This document shows, one piece after another, positions 51,281 through 59,217 of a stretch of DNA of 64,000 bases; positions within the stretch are counted from its first letter, which is position 1; each line of letters begins with the position of its first letter. The stretch lies in assembly GCF_020329505.1 (NCBI RefSeq), contig NZ_JAGKJJ010000047.1, positions 1-64,000 of the forward strand, in the 5' to 3' direction. The notes beneath the pieces are model-generated. The model ran no database searches. It had not been told where the DNA came from and saw nothing but the letters and a program-made list of their open reading frames with translations. A program made the translations under genes and the position numbers. The stretch comes from Bradyrhizobium semiaridum (lineage in GTDB: Bacteria; Pseudomonadota; Alphaproteobacteria; Rhizobiales; Xanthobacteraceae).

Positions 51281-51664
51281 ATGCCGAAACCGAGCGCCAG
51301 ATCGCTCCCCTCCCTCAGCGTCCGCATCGATCTCGATGCCGAGGACAGGATCGGACCGGGCAAGATCCTGCTGCTGGAAAACATCCGAGAATGCGGCTCG
51401 ATCTCGGCCGCCGGCCGCGCCATGGACATGAGCTACAAGCGCGCCTGGGATCTCGTCGACGAGATCAACCGGATTTGCCGGCAGGCCGCGGTGGAACGGC
51501 AGACCGGCGGCAAGAACGGCGGCGGCGCGGTGCTGACCCCGTTCGGCCTCTCACTGGTGGCACGCTACCGGAAAATCGAACGCGACGCCGCGACCGCGGT
51601 GCGCAAGGATTTGGAGGCACTGCGCAGCGATATCGGCAGGCCGAAAAAGGCTGCGGGGCGGTAG
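51281..51664 (+). CDS. ModE N-terminal-domain winged-helix regulator
   Basis: A 127-residue DNA-binding protein with only the ModE-type winged helix: SVRIDLDAEDRIGPGKILLL then IRECGSISAAGRAMDMSYKR and AWDLVDEINR. It lacks the molybdate-binding domains of full ModE, so it need not respond to molybdate. GGKNGGGAVLTPFGLSLVAR is the wing typical of this group. The start at 51281 has GAGAG upstream; ATG 51260 is an in-frame alternative adding seven residues. Confidence 0.87.
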   Translation: MPKPSARSLPSLSVRIDLDAEDRIGPGKILLLENIRECGSISAAGRAMDMSYKRAWDLVDEINRICRQAAVERQTGGKNGGGAVLTPFGLSLVARYRKIERDAATAVRKDLEALRSDIGRPKKAAGR

Positions 51665-51736
51665 ACGCGAACGCGGCGGCCTGGGGCCGCCATTTTGGTT
51701 TCGACCAATCGTTAGCCAAGAAATGACTCGAAGTGC

Positions 51737-51878
51737 GCCCTCGCCCCGCTCTTGCGGGGAGAGGGTTGGGGTGAGGGGCATCTCTCTCCATGAGCACGCC
51801 GACGGTTGGACCTGTATCCCCTCACCCGGATTGCATCTGCAATGCAATCCGACCTCTCCCCGCAGGCGGGGAGAGGTG
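51737..51878. repeat. REP-like palindromic element (reference copy of the family inside the 17923 gene)
   Basis: Starts CCTCGCCCCGCTCTTGCGGG and GAGAGGGTTGGGGTGAGGGG, contains the palindrome GGATTGCATC-TGC-A-ATGCAATCC, and ends CTCCCCGCAGGCGGGGAGAG. It lies between convergent genes. Alignment with 20862-20990 is what identifies the latter as an inserted element. Confidence 0.85.
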
Positions 51879-51889
51879 AAAGCGAGCAG

Positions 51890-53386
51890 CTAGCCGGTCT
51901 TGATCCAGACCGCCTTGACGTTGAGATACTCCTCGACGTGCTGCTTGCCGGACTCGCGGCCGTAGCCGCTCATCTTGTAGCCGCCGAACGGCACCGCCGG
52001 GTCCATCGCCTGGTAGCAATTGACCCAGACCGAGCCGGCGCGCAGCGCCTTCGCCACCTGATGCGCCTTGCTGACATTGGTGGTCCAGACGCCGGAGCCG
52101 AGGCCGAAGGTGGTGGCATTGGCGCGCTTGATCAGCTCCTCCGGATCCTTGAAGGAGATCGCCGAGATCACCGGGCCGAAGATCTCCTCCTGCGCGATGC
52201 GCATGTTGTCCTGCACATTGGCGAACACCGTCGGCTGCACGAAGAAGCCCTTTGCCAAGGCGCCCTCGGTGAGGCGGCCGCCGCCGGCCACCGCCCTTGC
52301 GCCTTCCTTGGCGCCGATGTCGAGATAGCCGGACACGCGGTCCATCTGCTGCTGCGACACCAGGGGACCGATCTGGGTGTTGGGATCGAGGCCGTTGCCG
52401 ACCTGCAGCTTCTTGCCGAACTCGGCGACGCGGCCGACGAATTCGTCATAGACCTTCTGCTCGACGAACAGCCGCGTGCCGGCGCTGCAGATCTGCCCGG
52501 AATTGGCGAACACCGCCATCGCCGCGCCCGGCACCGCCGCATCGAGATCGGCATCGGCGAACACGATGTCCGGCGACTTGCCGCCGAGCTCGAGCGAGAC
52601 GCGCTTGAGGTTGCCGGCCGAGGCGCGAATGATCGACTGGCCCGTGACGTGCGAGCCGGTGAACGCGACCTTGTCGACATCGGGATGCGAGGCGAGCGCG
52701 GCGCCCGCGGTCTCGCCATAGCCCGGCACGACGTTGACGACGCCGGACGGAATGCCGGCCTCCATGCAGAGCTCGCCGATGCGCAGCGAGGTCAGCGGCG
52801 ATTCTTCCGCCGGCTTCAGCACCACGGTGCAGCCGGTCGCGATCGCCGGGCCGATCTTCCAGATCGATGCGGTGAGCGGCCCGTTCCACGGGATGATGGC
52901 GCCGACCACGCCGATCGGCTCCTTCAGCGTGTAGGAGAAGATCTCGCCGGGCAGCGAGTTCTCGATGGTCTCGCCATGAATCGCGGTGGCCTGGCCCGCG
53001 TAGTAGCGCAGCATGCCGAGCGCACGCAGCCTGTTGCCGCGGGTGCGGCTGATCGGCGCGCCCATGTCGAGGGTGTCGAGCTGCGATAATTCCTCAAAAT
53101 TGGCTTCGACCAGCTCGGCGAGCTTGAGCAGCATGTTCTGCCGCTCGAACGGTTTCACCTTGCTCCACGGGCCTTCGAAGGCGCGGCGCGCCGCGGCAAC
53201 GGCGCGGTTGATGTCCTCGGCGTCGCCCTCGGCGACGGTGGCAAGCAGCTCGCCGGTTGCGGGGTTGTGCGTCTCGAACCTCTTGCCGGAGGCGGCGTCG
53301 ATCCATTTGCCGTCGATCAGCATCTTCTTGTAGGAGCCGTCGGCATAAGGATGGCGCGTGATCGGAATAGCCTGTGAAACAGCCAT
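51890..53386 (-). CDS. NAD(P)-dependent aldehyde dehydrogenase
   Basis: A 498-residue ALDH. The general-base glutamate is in RVSLELGGKSPDIVF, the catalytic cysteine in NSGQICSAGTRLFVEQ (about residue 303), and the cofactor-binding FTGSHVTGQ precedes them. VVGAIIPWNGPLTASIWKIG is the conserved helix entrance. It resembles betaine-aldehyde or phenylacetaldehyde-type enzymes, and the aldehyde cannot be fixed. GGGAGTGC before the ATG at 53386 decides the start. No operon partner. Confidence 0.95.
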   Translation of the reverse strand: MAVSQAIPITRHPYADGSYKKMLIDGKWIDAASGKRFETHNPATGELLATVAEGDAEDINRAVAAARRAFEGPWSKVKPFERQNMLLKLAELVEANFEELSQLDTLDMGAPISRTRGNRLRALGMLRYYAGQATAIHGETIENSLPGEIFSYTLKEPIGVVGAIIPWNGPLTASIWKIGPAIATGCTVVLKPAEESPLTSLRIGELCMEAGIPSGVVNVVPGYGETAGAALASHPDVDKVAFTGSHVTGQSIIRASAGNLKRVSLELGGKSPDIVFADADLDAAVPGAAMAVFANSGQICSAGTRLFVEQKVYDEFVGRVAEFGKKLQVGNGLDPNTQIGPLVSQQQMDRVSGYLDIGAKEGARAVAGGGRLTEGALAKGFFVQPTVFANVQDNMRIAQEEIFGPVISAISFKDPEELIKRANATTFGLGSGVWTTNVSKAHQVAKALRAGSVWVNCYQAMDPAVPFGGYKMSGYGRESGKQHVEEYLNVKAVWIKTG

Positions 53387-53590
53387 GGTTGCACTCCCTG
53401 TCAAATGTCGGCTGAGGTTCTTTTGGAAGCGTTATATCCCGAATTCTACAGCGGCGGCGTGAAACCGTAAAGTCGAGCCCGCGTTGAGGAGAGCAGCGCG
53501 CACGAAACCCTCCCATGCGCGCGCGTGCATGCTGCGCCAGCGTTATGCTACTCTGCAAGCATCAGCCACATATGTGTCCGGAGACCGCCG

Positions 53591-54442
53591 ATGCCTCATC
53601 CCGTGATGTCACCAAATCATGTTGCCGTGATCACCGGAGGCGCCTCCGGCATCGGGCTTGCCGCCGCGCTGCGCTTCGCGCAGGCAGGCATGAAGGTCTG
53701 CATCGCCGATCTCGGCGATGACCGGCTGACCGCGGCTGCGGCAAAACTGGCATCTGCGGCGCCGGGCGGCGCAGATGACGTCATGGCGTCAGCCGTCGAC
53801 GTCAGCCGCGCGGATGCCGTAGCGGACTTCGAGGCTGCGGTCGCCACGCGTTTCGGCGGCACCGACATCCTAATGAACAATGCCGGCATCCAGCCCGGCA
53901 GCACGATGTTCGGTCCATCAGACAATTGGCAGCGCATCCTCGCCGTCAATCTGTGGGGCGTCATCAACGGCACGCAGGCCTTCGCGCCCAACATGATCAA
54001 GCGCGGACGGCCGGGGCTGATCATCAACACGGGCTCGAAGCAAGGCATCACCACGCCGCCCGGCGATCCCGCCTACAACGTCTCCAAGGCCGGCGTGAAG
54101 GCTTTTACCGAGGCGCTGCAGCACGAGCTGCGCAACACCGACGGCTGCCGGATCACCGCGCATCTGCTGATCCCGGGCTTCGTCTTCACCGGGCTCACCG
54201 CGCGCGGCCGCACCGAGAAGCCGGCCGGCGCCTGGACGTCGGAGCAGACCGTCGACTTCATGATCGAGCGGCTCGACGCCGGCGATTTCTACATCCTCTG
54301 CCCCGACAACGACGTGCCGCGCGCGCTCGACGAACGCCGCATCCTGTGGGCCGCCGGCGACATCGTCGAGAACCGCCCGCCGCTGTCGCGCTGGCACAAG
54401 GATTACGGCGACGCGTTTGCCGCGTTTGTGAAGGGGAAATAA
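53591..54442 (+). CDS. Short-chain dehydrogenase/reductase
   Basis: A 283-residue classical SDR. The cofactor motif is VITGGASGIGLAAAL (about 12-26), the structural NNAG is in DILMNNAGIQPG, the catalytic serine is in INTGSKQGITTPPG and the Tyr/Lys pair in DPAYNVSKAGVKAF. The unusually long C-terminus ends HKDYGDAFAAFVKGK. The start at 53591 is preferred, and in-frame codons upstream to 53525 look like leader sequence. It is divergent from the aldehyde dehydrogenase gene, so an alcohol-aldehyde-acid relation is possible. Confidence 0.92.
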   Translation: MPHPVMSPNHVAVITGGASGIGLAAALRFAQAGMKVCIADLGDDRLTAAAAKLASAAPGGADDVMASAVDVSRADAVADFEAAVATRFGGTDILMNNAGIQPGSTMFGPSDNWQRILAVNLWGVINGTQAFAPNMIKRGRPGLIINTGSKQGITTPPGDPAYNVSKAGVKAFTEALQHELRNTDGCRITAHLLIPGFVFTGLTARGRTEKPAGAWTSEQTVDFMIERLDAGDFYILCPDNDVPRALDERRILWAAGDIVENRPPLSRWHKDYGDAFAAFVKGK

Positions 54443-54451
54443 CTCGGTCCC

Positions 54452-54572
54452 TGTCATTGCGAGGAGCGAAGCGACAAAGCAATCCATCGAACCGCATACG
54501 CGGAAGCATGGATTGCTTCGCGGGGCCTGTCATCGGGCGCGCGTTCGCGCGACCCGTTGGCTCGCAATGACG
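54452..54572. repeat. Inverted repeat element (GTCATTGCGAGGAGC family)
   Basis: TGTCATTGCGAGGAGCGAAG at the left and GGCTCGCAATGACGC at the right, with AAGCAATCCAT and ATGGATTGCTT pairs inside. Related to 39621-39706 but with extra sequence (GGGGCCTGTCATCGGGCGCG) in the right half. It lies after the SDR gene. Confidence 0.8.
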
Positions 54573-54620
54573 CGGAGAACAGCGACGGAATCGCGCCGCT
54601 CCACGATTCTACGAACTCTC

Positions 54621-54724
54621 GTCATTCCGGGGCAGCCCGAAGGGCTGAGCCCGGAAGCCATCACGCCACGAAGTCTGCGGCCCAATGGATTCCGGGCTCG
54701 CGCTGCGCGCGCCCCGGAATGACG
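54621..54724. repeat. Inverted repeat element (GTCATTCCGGG family)
   Basis: GTCATTCCGGGGCAGCCCGA at the left mirrors GCGCGCCCCGGAATGAC at the right, with GGGCTGAGCCCGGAAGCC inside. With the previous element it fills most of the gap 54443-54830. No gene is visible in that gap. Confidence 0.8.
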
Positions 54725-54830
54725 GGGATGGATTTGCGATCGATATCCTGAGTCAGGCACGCGAATTCGCGCGCACCAGCACCGGCGCCGCCGGCCGCGC
54801 CTCGCCGAGTTCGCTCTGCTGGGCGCGCGG

Positions 54831-55037
54831 CTACAGCGTCTCCTGCTTGTGGCCGCAATTCTTGCAGACGAACTTGACGCGGGTCTGGCCCTTGTCCGCC
54901 TGCACCCGATTCGGTGCGCCGCACTTGCCGCAGACGGCCTCGATCCGGGTCGTGCCCTGCTTGATGACCAGGTTCCGCTTTTCCATGGTCTCGCGGATCA
55001 GGCGCTCGGCCTCCTCGCGCAGCGATTGCTTCGACAT
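54831..55037 (-). CDS. Small zinc-ribbon protein
   Basis: A 68-residue protein with two CxxC knuckles, VCGKCGAPNRV and FVCKNCGHKQETL, 22 residues apart, forming a probable rubredoxin-like zinc ribbon. The N-terminal half is a charged helix (SKQSLREEAERLIRETMEKR). The start at 55037 gives MSKQ; an ATG one codon earlier is also possible. It may bind nucleic acid or a protein partner; function unknown. The gap to the operon below is 169 bp, and both lie on the same strand. Confidence 0.75.
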   Translation of the reverse strand: MSKQSLREEAERLIRETMEKRNLVIKQGTTRIEAVCGKCGAPNRVQADKGQTRVKFVCKNCGHKQETL

Positions 55038-55206
55038 CATCCCCACCGTCGTTGGCATGATCCGGAAGCGCGACGCGGCTTTCCGAACAAGATCAAGGCT
55101 CAAACAAAGATTCCAGAACACGACGCGTCATCACGCTTCGCAGCGGCGTCATAGCACGAGCGGATGAAACTTTGACAGTCCATATCGCACCGTAACTTCA
55201 CGGCGC

Positions 55207-56031
55207 TCAGACGATCAGCCGCTCGATCGGCAGCCTAAAATGCCGCGGTTTCCGAGGTTTTGCCGGGTTGCCGACGCGGAACACGTTGACGAGGCGCAAA
55301 CCGGCGCCGATTTTGCCGAGCTGCCGCAGCCGCTCGTTGCAATCGGGGTGATCCGCCAGCGCCGAGATCGGACAGGCCGCAAGGCCGGCTCGACCGATCT
55401 CGAGCCAGGCGCGATAGAAATGCCGGCCCGTCGTGAGCGGATCCTCACCGACCGGACGGCAGAACAGGACGATGGCGCATGCGGACGCGGTCTTGCCGCC
55501 GTCAGCGAGCAGCGGCGCCGCGAGGCCGAGCCGGTCGAGCGGCTTGAACAGGCCGCCAAGCACGAAGCGGGCGGCGGTGGCCTCGACCGCATTCATCCCC
55601 AGCGCGTCGCGGTTGAGACCGTCATGCAGATAGTGCGGATGGTTCGCCGACAGCCGCATCCAGTCGAGCAGCTCGTGCCGGTAATCGTCGCCGCGGACAA
55701 AGGACAACTCGGCCTGGTCGGCCCAGCCGGCGATCTCGGTGATCGCATCGCGATCACGGATGCAGATGACATTGTCGCAAACGGCGAGTTGCGCCAGCGC
55801 CGCCGCATCACCGGACGAGCCGGCGAATTTGCCGCGCCAGGACATCCGCCGCGCGACATGATCGGCCAGCGGATCGCGCGCGACGCCATCCCTGATCGCG
55901 AAGCTGCACAGCGCGGCAAATCGCGGCGACAGCGGCTGCTCGATCGTGGTCAAGGCGGTGATCGACAAGCCGCGCCGGTGCCGCGCTTCGGCGACCAGCT
56001 CGCGCAGCAGCTCCGGCGTCAGGCTGCTCAT
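55207..56031 (-). CDS. Nitroreductase-like protein, last gene of the ThiF operon
   Basis: A 274-residue protein resembling the Acg-type nitroreductase fold: YRHELLDWMRLSANHPHYLH, then RDALGMNAVEATAARFVLGG, and the C-terminal AWLEIGRAGLAACPISALAD typical of an FMN-binding nitroreductase half. The usual N-terminal FMN Arg motif is not clear, so flavin binding is likely but unproven. The ATG overlaps the stop of the GNAT-like gene as ATGA. In the actinobacterial Rv1355c family, as I recall, a similar domain is fused to a ThiF domain, which fits this operon. Confidence 0.7.
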   Translation of the reverse strand: MSSLTPELLRELVAEARHRRGLSITALTTIEQPLSPRFAALCSFAIRDGVARDPLADHVARRMSWRGKFAGSSGDAAALAQLAVCDNVICIRDRDAITEIAGWADQAELSFVRGDDYRHELLDWMRLSANHPHYLHDGLNRDALGMNAVEATAARFVLGGLFKPLDRLGLAAPLLADGGKTASACAIVLFCRPVGEDPLTTGRHFYRAWLEIGRAGLAACPISALADHPDCNERLRQLGKIGAGLRLVNVFRVGNPAKPRKPRHFRLPIERLIV

Positions 56032-57149
56032 GCGCCGGCCAGCCGCTTGCTGAAGAGATGCAGCCGGTGCAGCGGCTTGGCGCCGACCTTCTCGGCCTGG
56101 CGCAGCGACGGGCCGTTGATGTCCGCGATCCAGGTGCCGCCGAGGGTGCGGTAGCCGGCCTCCTGCAGCGCCAGCGCGGTGCGATAGAGCATCGCGCCGT
56201 TGAGGCCGCGATTGTGCAGCTCGCGGCACACCGACTGGTAGATCAGCACGGCGCGGGTGTTCAGCATGCGGTGCTGCACGAATTTGAACGGCGTGGTGAG
56301 GCCGATGCGGCCGCCGATCGCCTTGACCAGCGGATTGAGGTCGGGGATCGCGATGATCGCGCCCGCGGGCCGGCCGCGGTAGTACACGACGGTCGAGATC
56401 CGCTTGTCGATGATCCACATCATATCGCCGGCCTGGAACAGATATTCGGCCGCGGTCGGCGGCACGAACATCGGGTTGTCGGCAAAGCCGTCGTTGAGGA
56501 TCAGGCGCGCATCCTCCAGCCGCGCCTTGAACGCAGAGCGCTTGATCGGCTGCCAGACGAAATCCTTATCCTTCAGCACCGCGCGCTGCTTGTCGCCGAG
56601 CAGCTGCTCCGGCTTGCCGCCGTCGAGCGCGATCTCGAACGTCGTCATCGGGAAGGTCGCGGCATAGCCGGCGCGCCGGAGATGCTCGGCGATGTGCGGC
56701 GGCGACCACATCATGTCGGTGAACGGCGCGTTGTCGAAACCGTCGGTCATCACCCCGATCTGCTGCATCGCCGTCAGATTGAAATTGCCGGTGATGCGGC
56801 TCATGCCGCGGGCGGCGAGCCACTGCTCGGCGGCCCGCAGCAGCGCATCGGCGACCTCGGGATCGTCGACGCAGTCGAAGAATCCGAAGGCGCCGTGGCG
56901 GGTGCCGTGCTTGCGGTTGGAGGCGTCATGGATCGAGGCGGTGATGCGGCCGACCGGCTTGCCGTCGCGATGCGCCGAGAACAGCGCGTAGCGGCCGTGG
57001 CCTTCGGTAATGAAGGGATTCTTCTTCGGATCGAACATCCGGTCGAAATCGCTCCACAGCGGCGGCACGTAGAGGCTGTCGCGGCCGTAGGCATTGAGCG
57101 CGGCGTCGAAGGCCGCCTTACGATCGCCCTCTCTGATCTCCAGCGTCAT
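56028..57149 (-). CDS. GNAT-superfamily-like acyltransferase
   Basis: A 373-residue protein of the YghO-like GNAT group. It begins MTLEIREGDRKAAFDAALNA, has GRYALFSAHRDGKPVGRITA in the first half and FGFFDCVDDPEVADALLRAA, which is characteristic of the group. The second half includes AGAIIAIPDLNPLVKAIGGR and ALALQEAGYRTLGGTWIADI. It overlaps its neighbours on both sides by 4 bp. A role in acylating or amidating a small product made with the ThiF enzyme is only inferred. Confidence 0.75.
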   Translation of the reverse strand: MTLEIREGDRKAAFDAALNAYGRDSLYVPPLWSDFDRMFDPKKNPFITEGHGRYALFSAHRDGKPVGRITASIHDASNRKHGTRHGAFGFFDCVDDPEVADALLRAAEQWLAARGMSRITGNFNLTAMQQIGVMTDGFDNAPFTDMMWSPPHIAEHLRRAGYAATFPMTTFEIALDGGKPEQLLGDKQRAVLKDKDFVWQPIKRSAFKARLEDARLILNDGFADNPMFVPPTAAEYLFQAGDMMWIIDKRISTVVYYRGRPAGAIIAIPDLNPLVKAIGGRIGLTTPFKFVQHRMLNTRAVLIYQSVCRELHNRGLNGAMLYRTALALQEAGYRTLGGTWIADINGPSLRQAEKVGAKPLHRLHLFSKRLAGA

Positions 57150-58345
57150 TTGGCCTCCGGGGTCAGCGCGAGCAGTCGCCGCACCAATGCGAGGGCGGTC
57201 TCAGTGGCGGGATCGGCCGCGGTGACGGGCACGGCAAGCACGATCAGGTCGAGCGGATCATGCGCCAGCACGATCACGTGGGTGGCGCTGTTGGCGGTCA
57301 TCAGCGAGACCATGCGCTCGGCCGCGGGTGCGACCGGCGACAGCCCCCACGGCGCGTCGGGCCGCCGCAGCACGCGCCGCGTCGACAGGAAATCGCGCAG
57401 CAGCGGCGGATCGTACAGCGCAAGCTCGCTCTCGCGAAAACGTCTCGCGCTTTCGAAGATCGGGTGCCGCGCCAGCTCGGCAATCAGCTGGTCCCGCGTC
57501 TCTGCCGGCGATGCAGCGACTGAATTGAGCACGCCCGGCTCCTGCGATTCGAACAGCGCGCGCAGCGCATCCGTCATCAGACCGATGGTCAGCACGCCCG
57601 ATATGGCGACCGCGACGAAGCGGACGATCTGTGCGGCGTCGACATCGGCCGCCATGAAGGCGGCGGCGAAGCCGAGCAGGCCCGAAGAGATCAGCCGCAG
57701 CGCCATCATCGCAAGGCCATGGCGGCGGGTCTCGGCGCCGCCGCCGGCGATCAGCATCACGGTGACGGTGAGCAGCGCGCCGAGCGCGCCGAGCCGCACC
57801 GGGATGTCCGGAAACAGCGTGCGGAAATCGGTCAGGATGAACGGGATCACGACCAGCGCGCCGACCGCCATGCGGCCGATGCTGCGGTTCTCCGTGGCCA
57901 TCAGCCCGGCGCGGTCGCGGCTCGCCAGCAGCAGCGCGCAGGTGGCAAAGCCGACGAGTTGGAACAGCGCCAGCGCGATCGCGTAGGGCATCGCAAACCG
58001 TTGCAGGCCGAAGGTGCCGCCGAGGCCGAGCAGGATGCCGCCGCCGAGCGCTGCGATCTTCACCGCGCGCGGCGCGTGACGCCGCAAAATGCCTTCGGTG
58101 ACGATCAGCGCGCCGAGCGGGATCAGCGCGGCCGGGATCACCGAGAGGCGATCGAGCAGCACGCTGCCGGTCCACCAGGCGAGGCCGCGGTCGAGGAACA
58201 GGATCGCGATCACGCCGAGCGCCAGCAACAGACGGCGGGCCAGCGGGCTCCTTGGATCGCGCCGGTAGAACGTCGCCATCGCCACCGCGAGCCCGATGGC
58301 GCCGCAGAGATTGACGATGGAATCGGCGATCACCCCCGAGGTCAT
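57146..58345 (-). CDS. Polytopic membrane protein of unknown function with soluble C-terminal domain
   Basis: A 399-residue protein with about nine hydrophobic helices in residues 8-250 (for example LLLALGVIAILFLDRGLAWW, IAALGGGILLGLGGTFGLQR, VRFVAVAISGVLTIGLMTDA) and then a 150-residue soluble part with ALYDPPLLRDFLSTRRVLRR and HVIVLAHDPLDLIVLAV. I recognise no family. It overlaps the ThiF gene above and the GNAT-like gene below by ATGA. It could sense, anchor or export the pathway product. Confidence 0.75.
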   Translation of the reverse strand: MTSGVIADSIVNLCGAIGLAVAMATFYRRDPRSPLARRLLLALGVIAILFLDRGLAWWTGSVLLDRLSVIPAALIPLGALIVTEGILRRHAPRAVKIAALGGGILLGLGGTFGLQRFAMPYAIALALFQLVGFATCALLLASRDRAGLMATENRSIGRMAVGALVVIPFILTDFRTLFPDIPVRLGALGALLTVTVMLIAGGGAETRRHGLAMMALRLISSGLLGFAAAFMAADVDAAQIVRFVAVAISGVLTIGLMTDALRALFESQEPGVLNSVAASPAETRDQLIAELARHPIFESARRFRESELALYDPPLLRDFLSTRRVLRRPDAPWGLSPVAPAAERMVSLMTANSATHVIVLAHDPLDLIVLAVPVTAADPATETALALVRRLLALTPEAK

Positions 58346-59217
58346 TTGGCGCTCGTCAGATCGTCGATGGCGCGGCGCACCAGCGGGCGCATCAGCGCCG
58401 TGAGCAGCGCATTGCGCGGCTTCTCGATCGCGGGCCGGTGCGGATTGAGGAACCAGCCGCGGCAGTCGGTGCCGGAGCTGCGGCCGAGGATCAGCGCGAT
58501 CGCCTCATAGGCCATCAGCATGCCGGTCGAGATCACCATCGGCGCAAACGACATCCGGCTGCGGCGGCCGGCGGCGACCTCGCCGGCAATCGCGAGGTCG
58601 ACATAGTTGCGCGAGGAGGAATGCAGCATCACGTGCTCGATCTCGGCGCGCATCGCGGCGCGGCGATCGTCCTCGGTGATCTCGGTCCAATCCTTCTTCG
58701 TCGTCGGAAAGCCGAGCCGCTCCTCGGGGCGCGGATCGTCGGGCCGTACCACGATCACCGATGGCAACGGCGACATATAGGCGTCGATCACCGTCGCATC
58801 GGCGCGCTTGGCGGTCCGGTACAGATGCACGCCGGCGGCGATGTCGTCCATGCCGTTGACGATGACCGGGCAGCGCTGCGCGATGCCGGGCAGTTCGTCG
58901 GTCCAATTTTCGCCGAGCACGTCGACCTCGATGGTCGGGTTGATGCGTCGCGCTGCTTCGGCGGCGACCTCGGCCTTTTCGCGGCCGACCTCGTCGGCGA
59001 AGGCGAACACCTGGCGGTTGAGGTTGGAAACCTCGAAGCGGTCGATGTCGGCGATCACGAACTTGCCGACGCCGGCGCGCGCCAGCGCCATGAAGGCCGC
59101 GCCGCCCATGCCGCCGACGCCGCAGACGAACACCCGCGCCTGCCGCAGCAATTGCTGCTCGCGCTCGTCGATGAAGCCGATATTGCGGCCGGTGAAGGAG
59201 TAATAGTCGAAATTCAT
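58342..59217 (-). CDS. ThiF/MoeB/E1-like adenylyltransferase
   Basis: A 291-residue E1-superfamily enzyme that should adenylate a carboxylate using ATP. The nucleotide motif is VCGVGGMGGAAFMALARAG, followed by IADIDRFEVSNLNRQVFAFA with the Arg/Gln pair of the family, and then GREKAEVAAEAARRINP. ThiF and MoeB usually have CxxC zinc pairs; I see none here, and no clear catalytic cysteine, as in the MccB/TOMM-type branches. SRNYVDLAIAGEVAAGRRSR and the tail are specific to this subgroup. Coupled by ATGA at both ends. Confidence 0.85.
   Translation of the reverse strand: MNFDYYSFTGRNIGFIDEREQQLLRQARVFVCGVGGMGGAAFMALARAGVGKFVIADIDRFEVSNLNRQVFAFADEVGREKAEVAAEAARRINPTIEVDVLGENWTDELPGIAQRCPVIVNGMDDIAAGVHLYRTAKRADATVIDAYMSPLPSVIVVRPDDPRPEERLGFPTTKKDWTEITEDDRRAAMRAEIEHVMLHSSSRNYVDLAIAGEVAAGRRSRMSFAPMVISTGMLMAYEAIALILGRSSGTDCRGWFLNPHRPAIEKPRNALLTALMRPLVRRAIDDLTSAK

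Noticed and set aside
58342..59217. ThiF as a thiamine or molybdopterin biosynthesis enzyme
   Set aside because: No ThiS/MoaD-type carrier or other thi/moa gene lies nearby, and the zinc cysteines of ThiF/MoeB are not visible.
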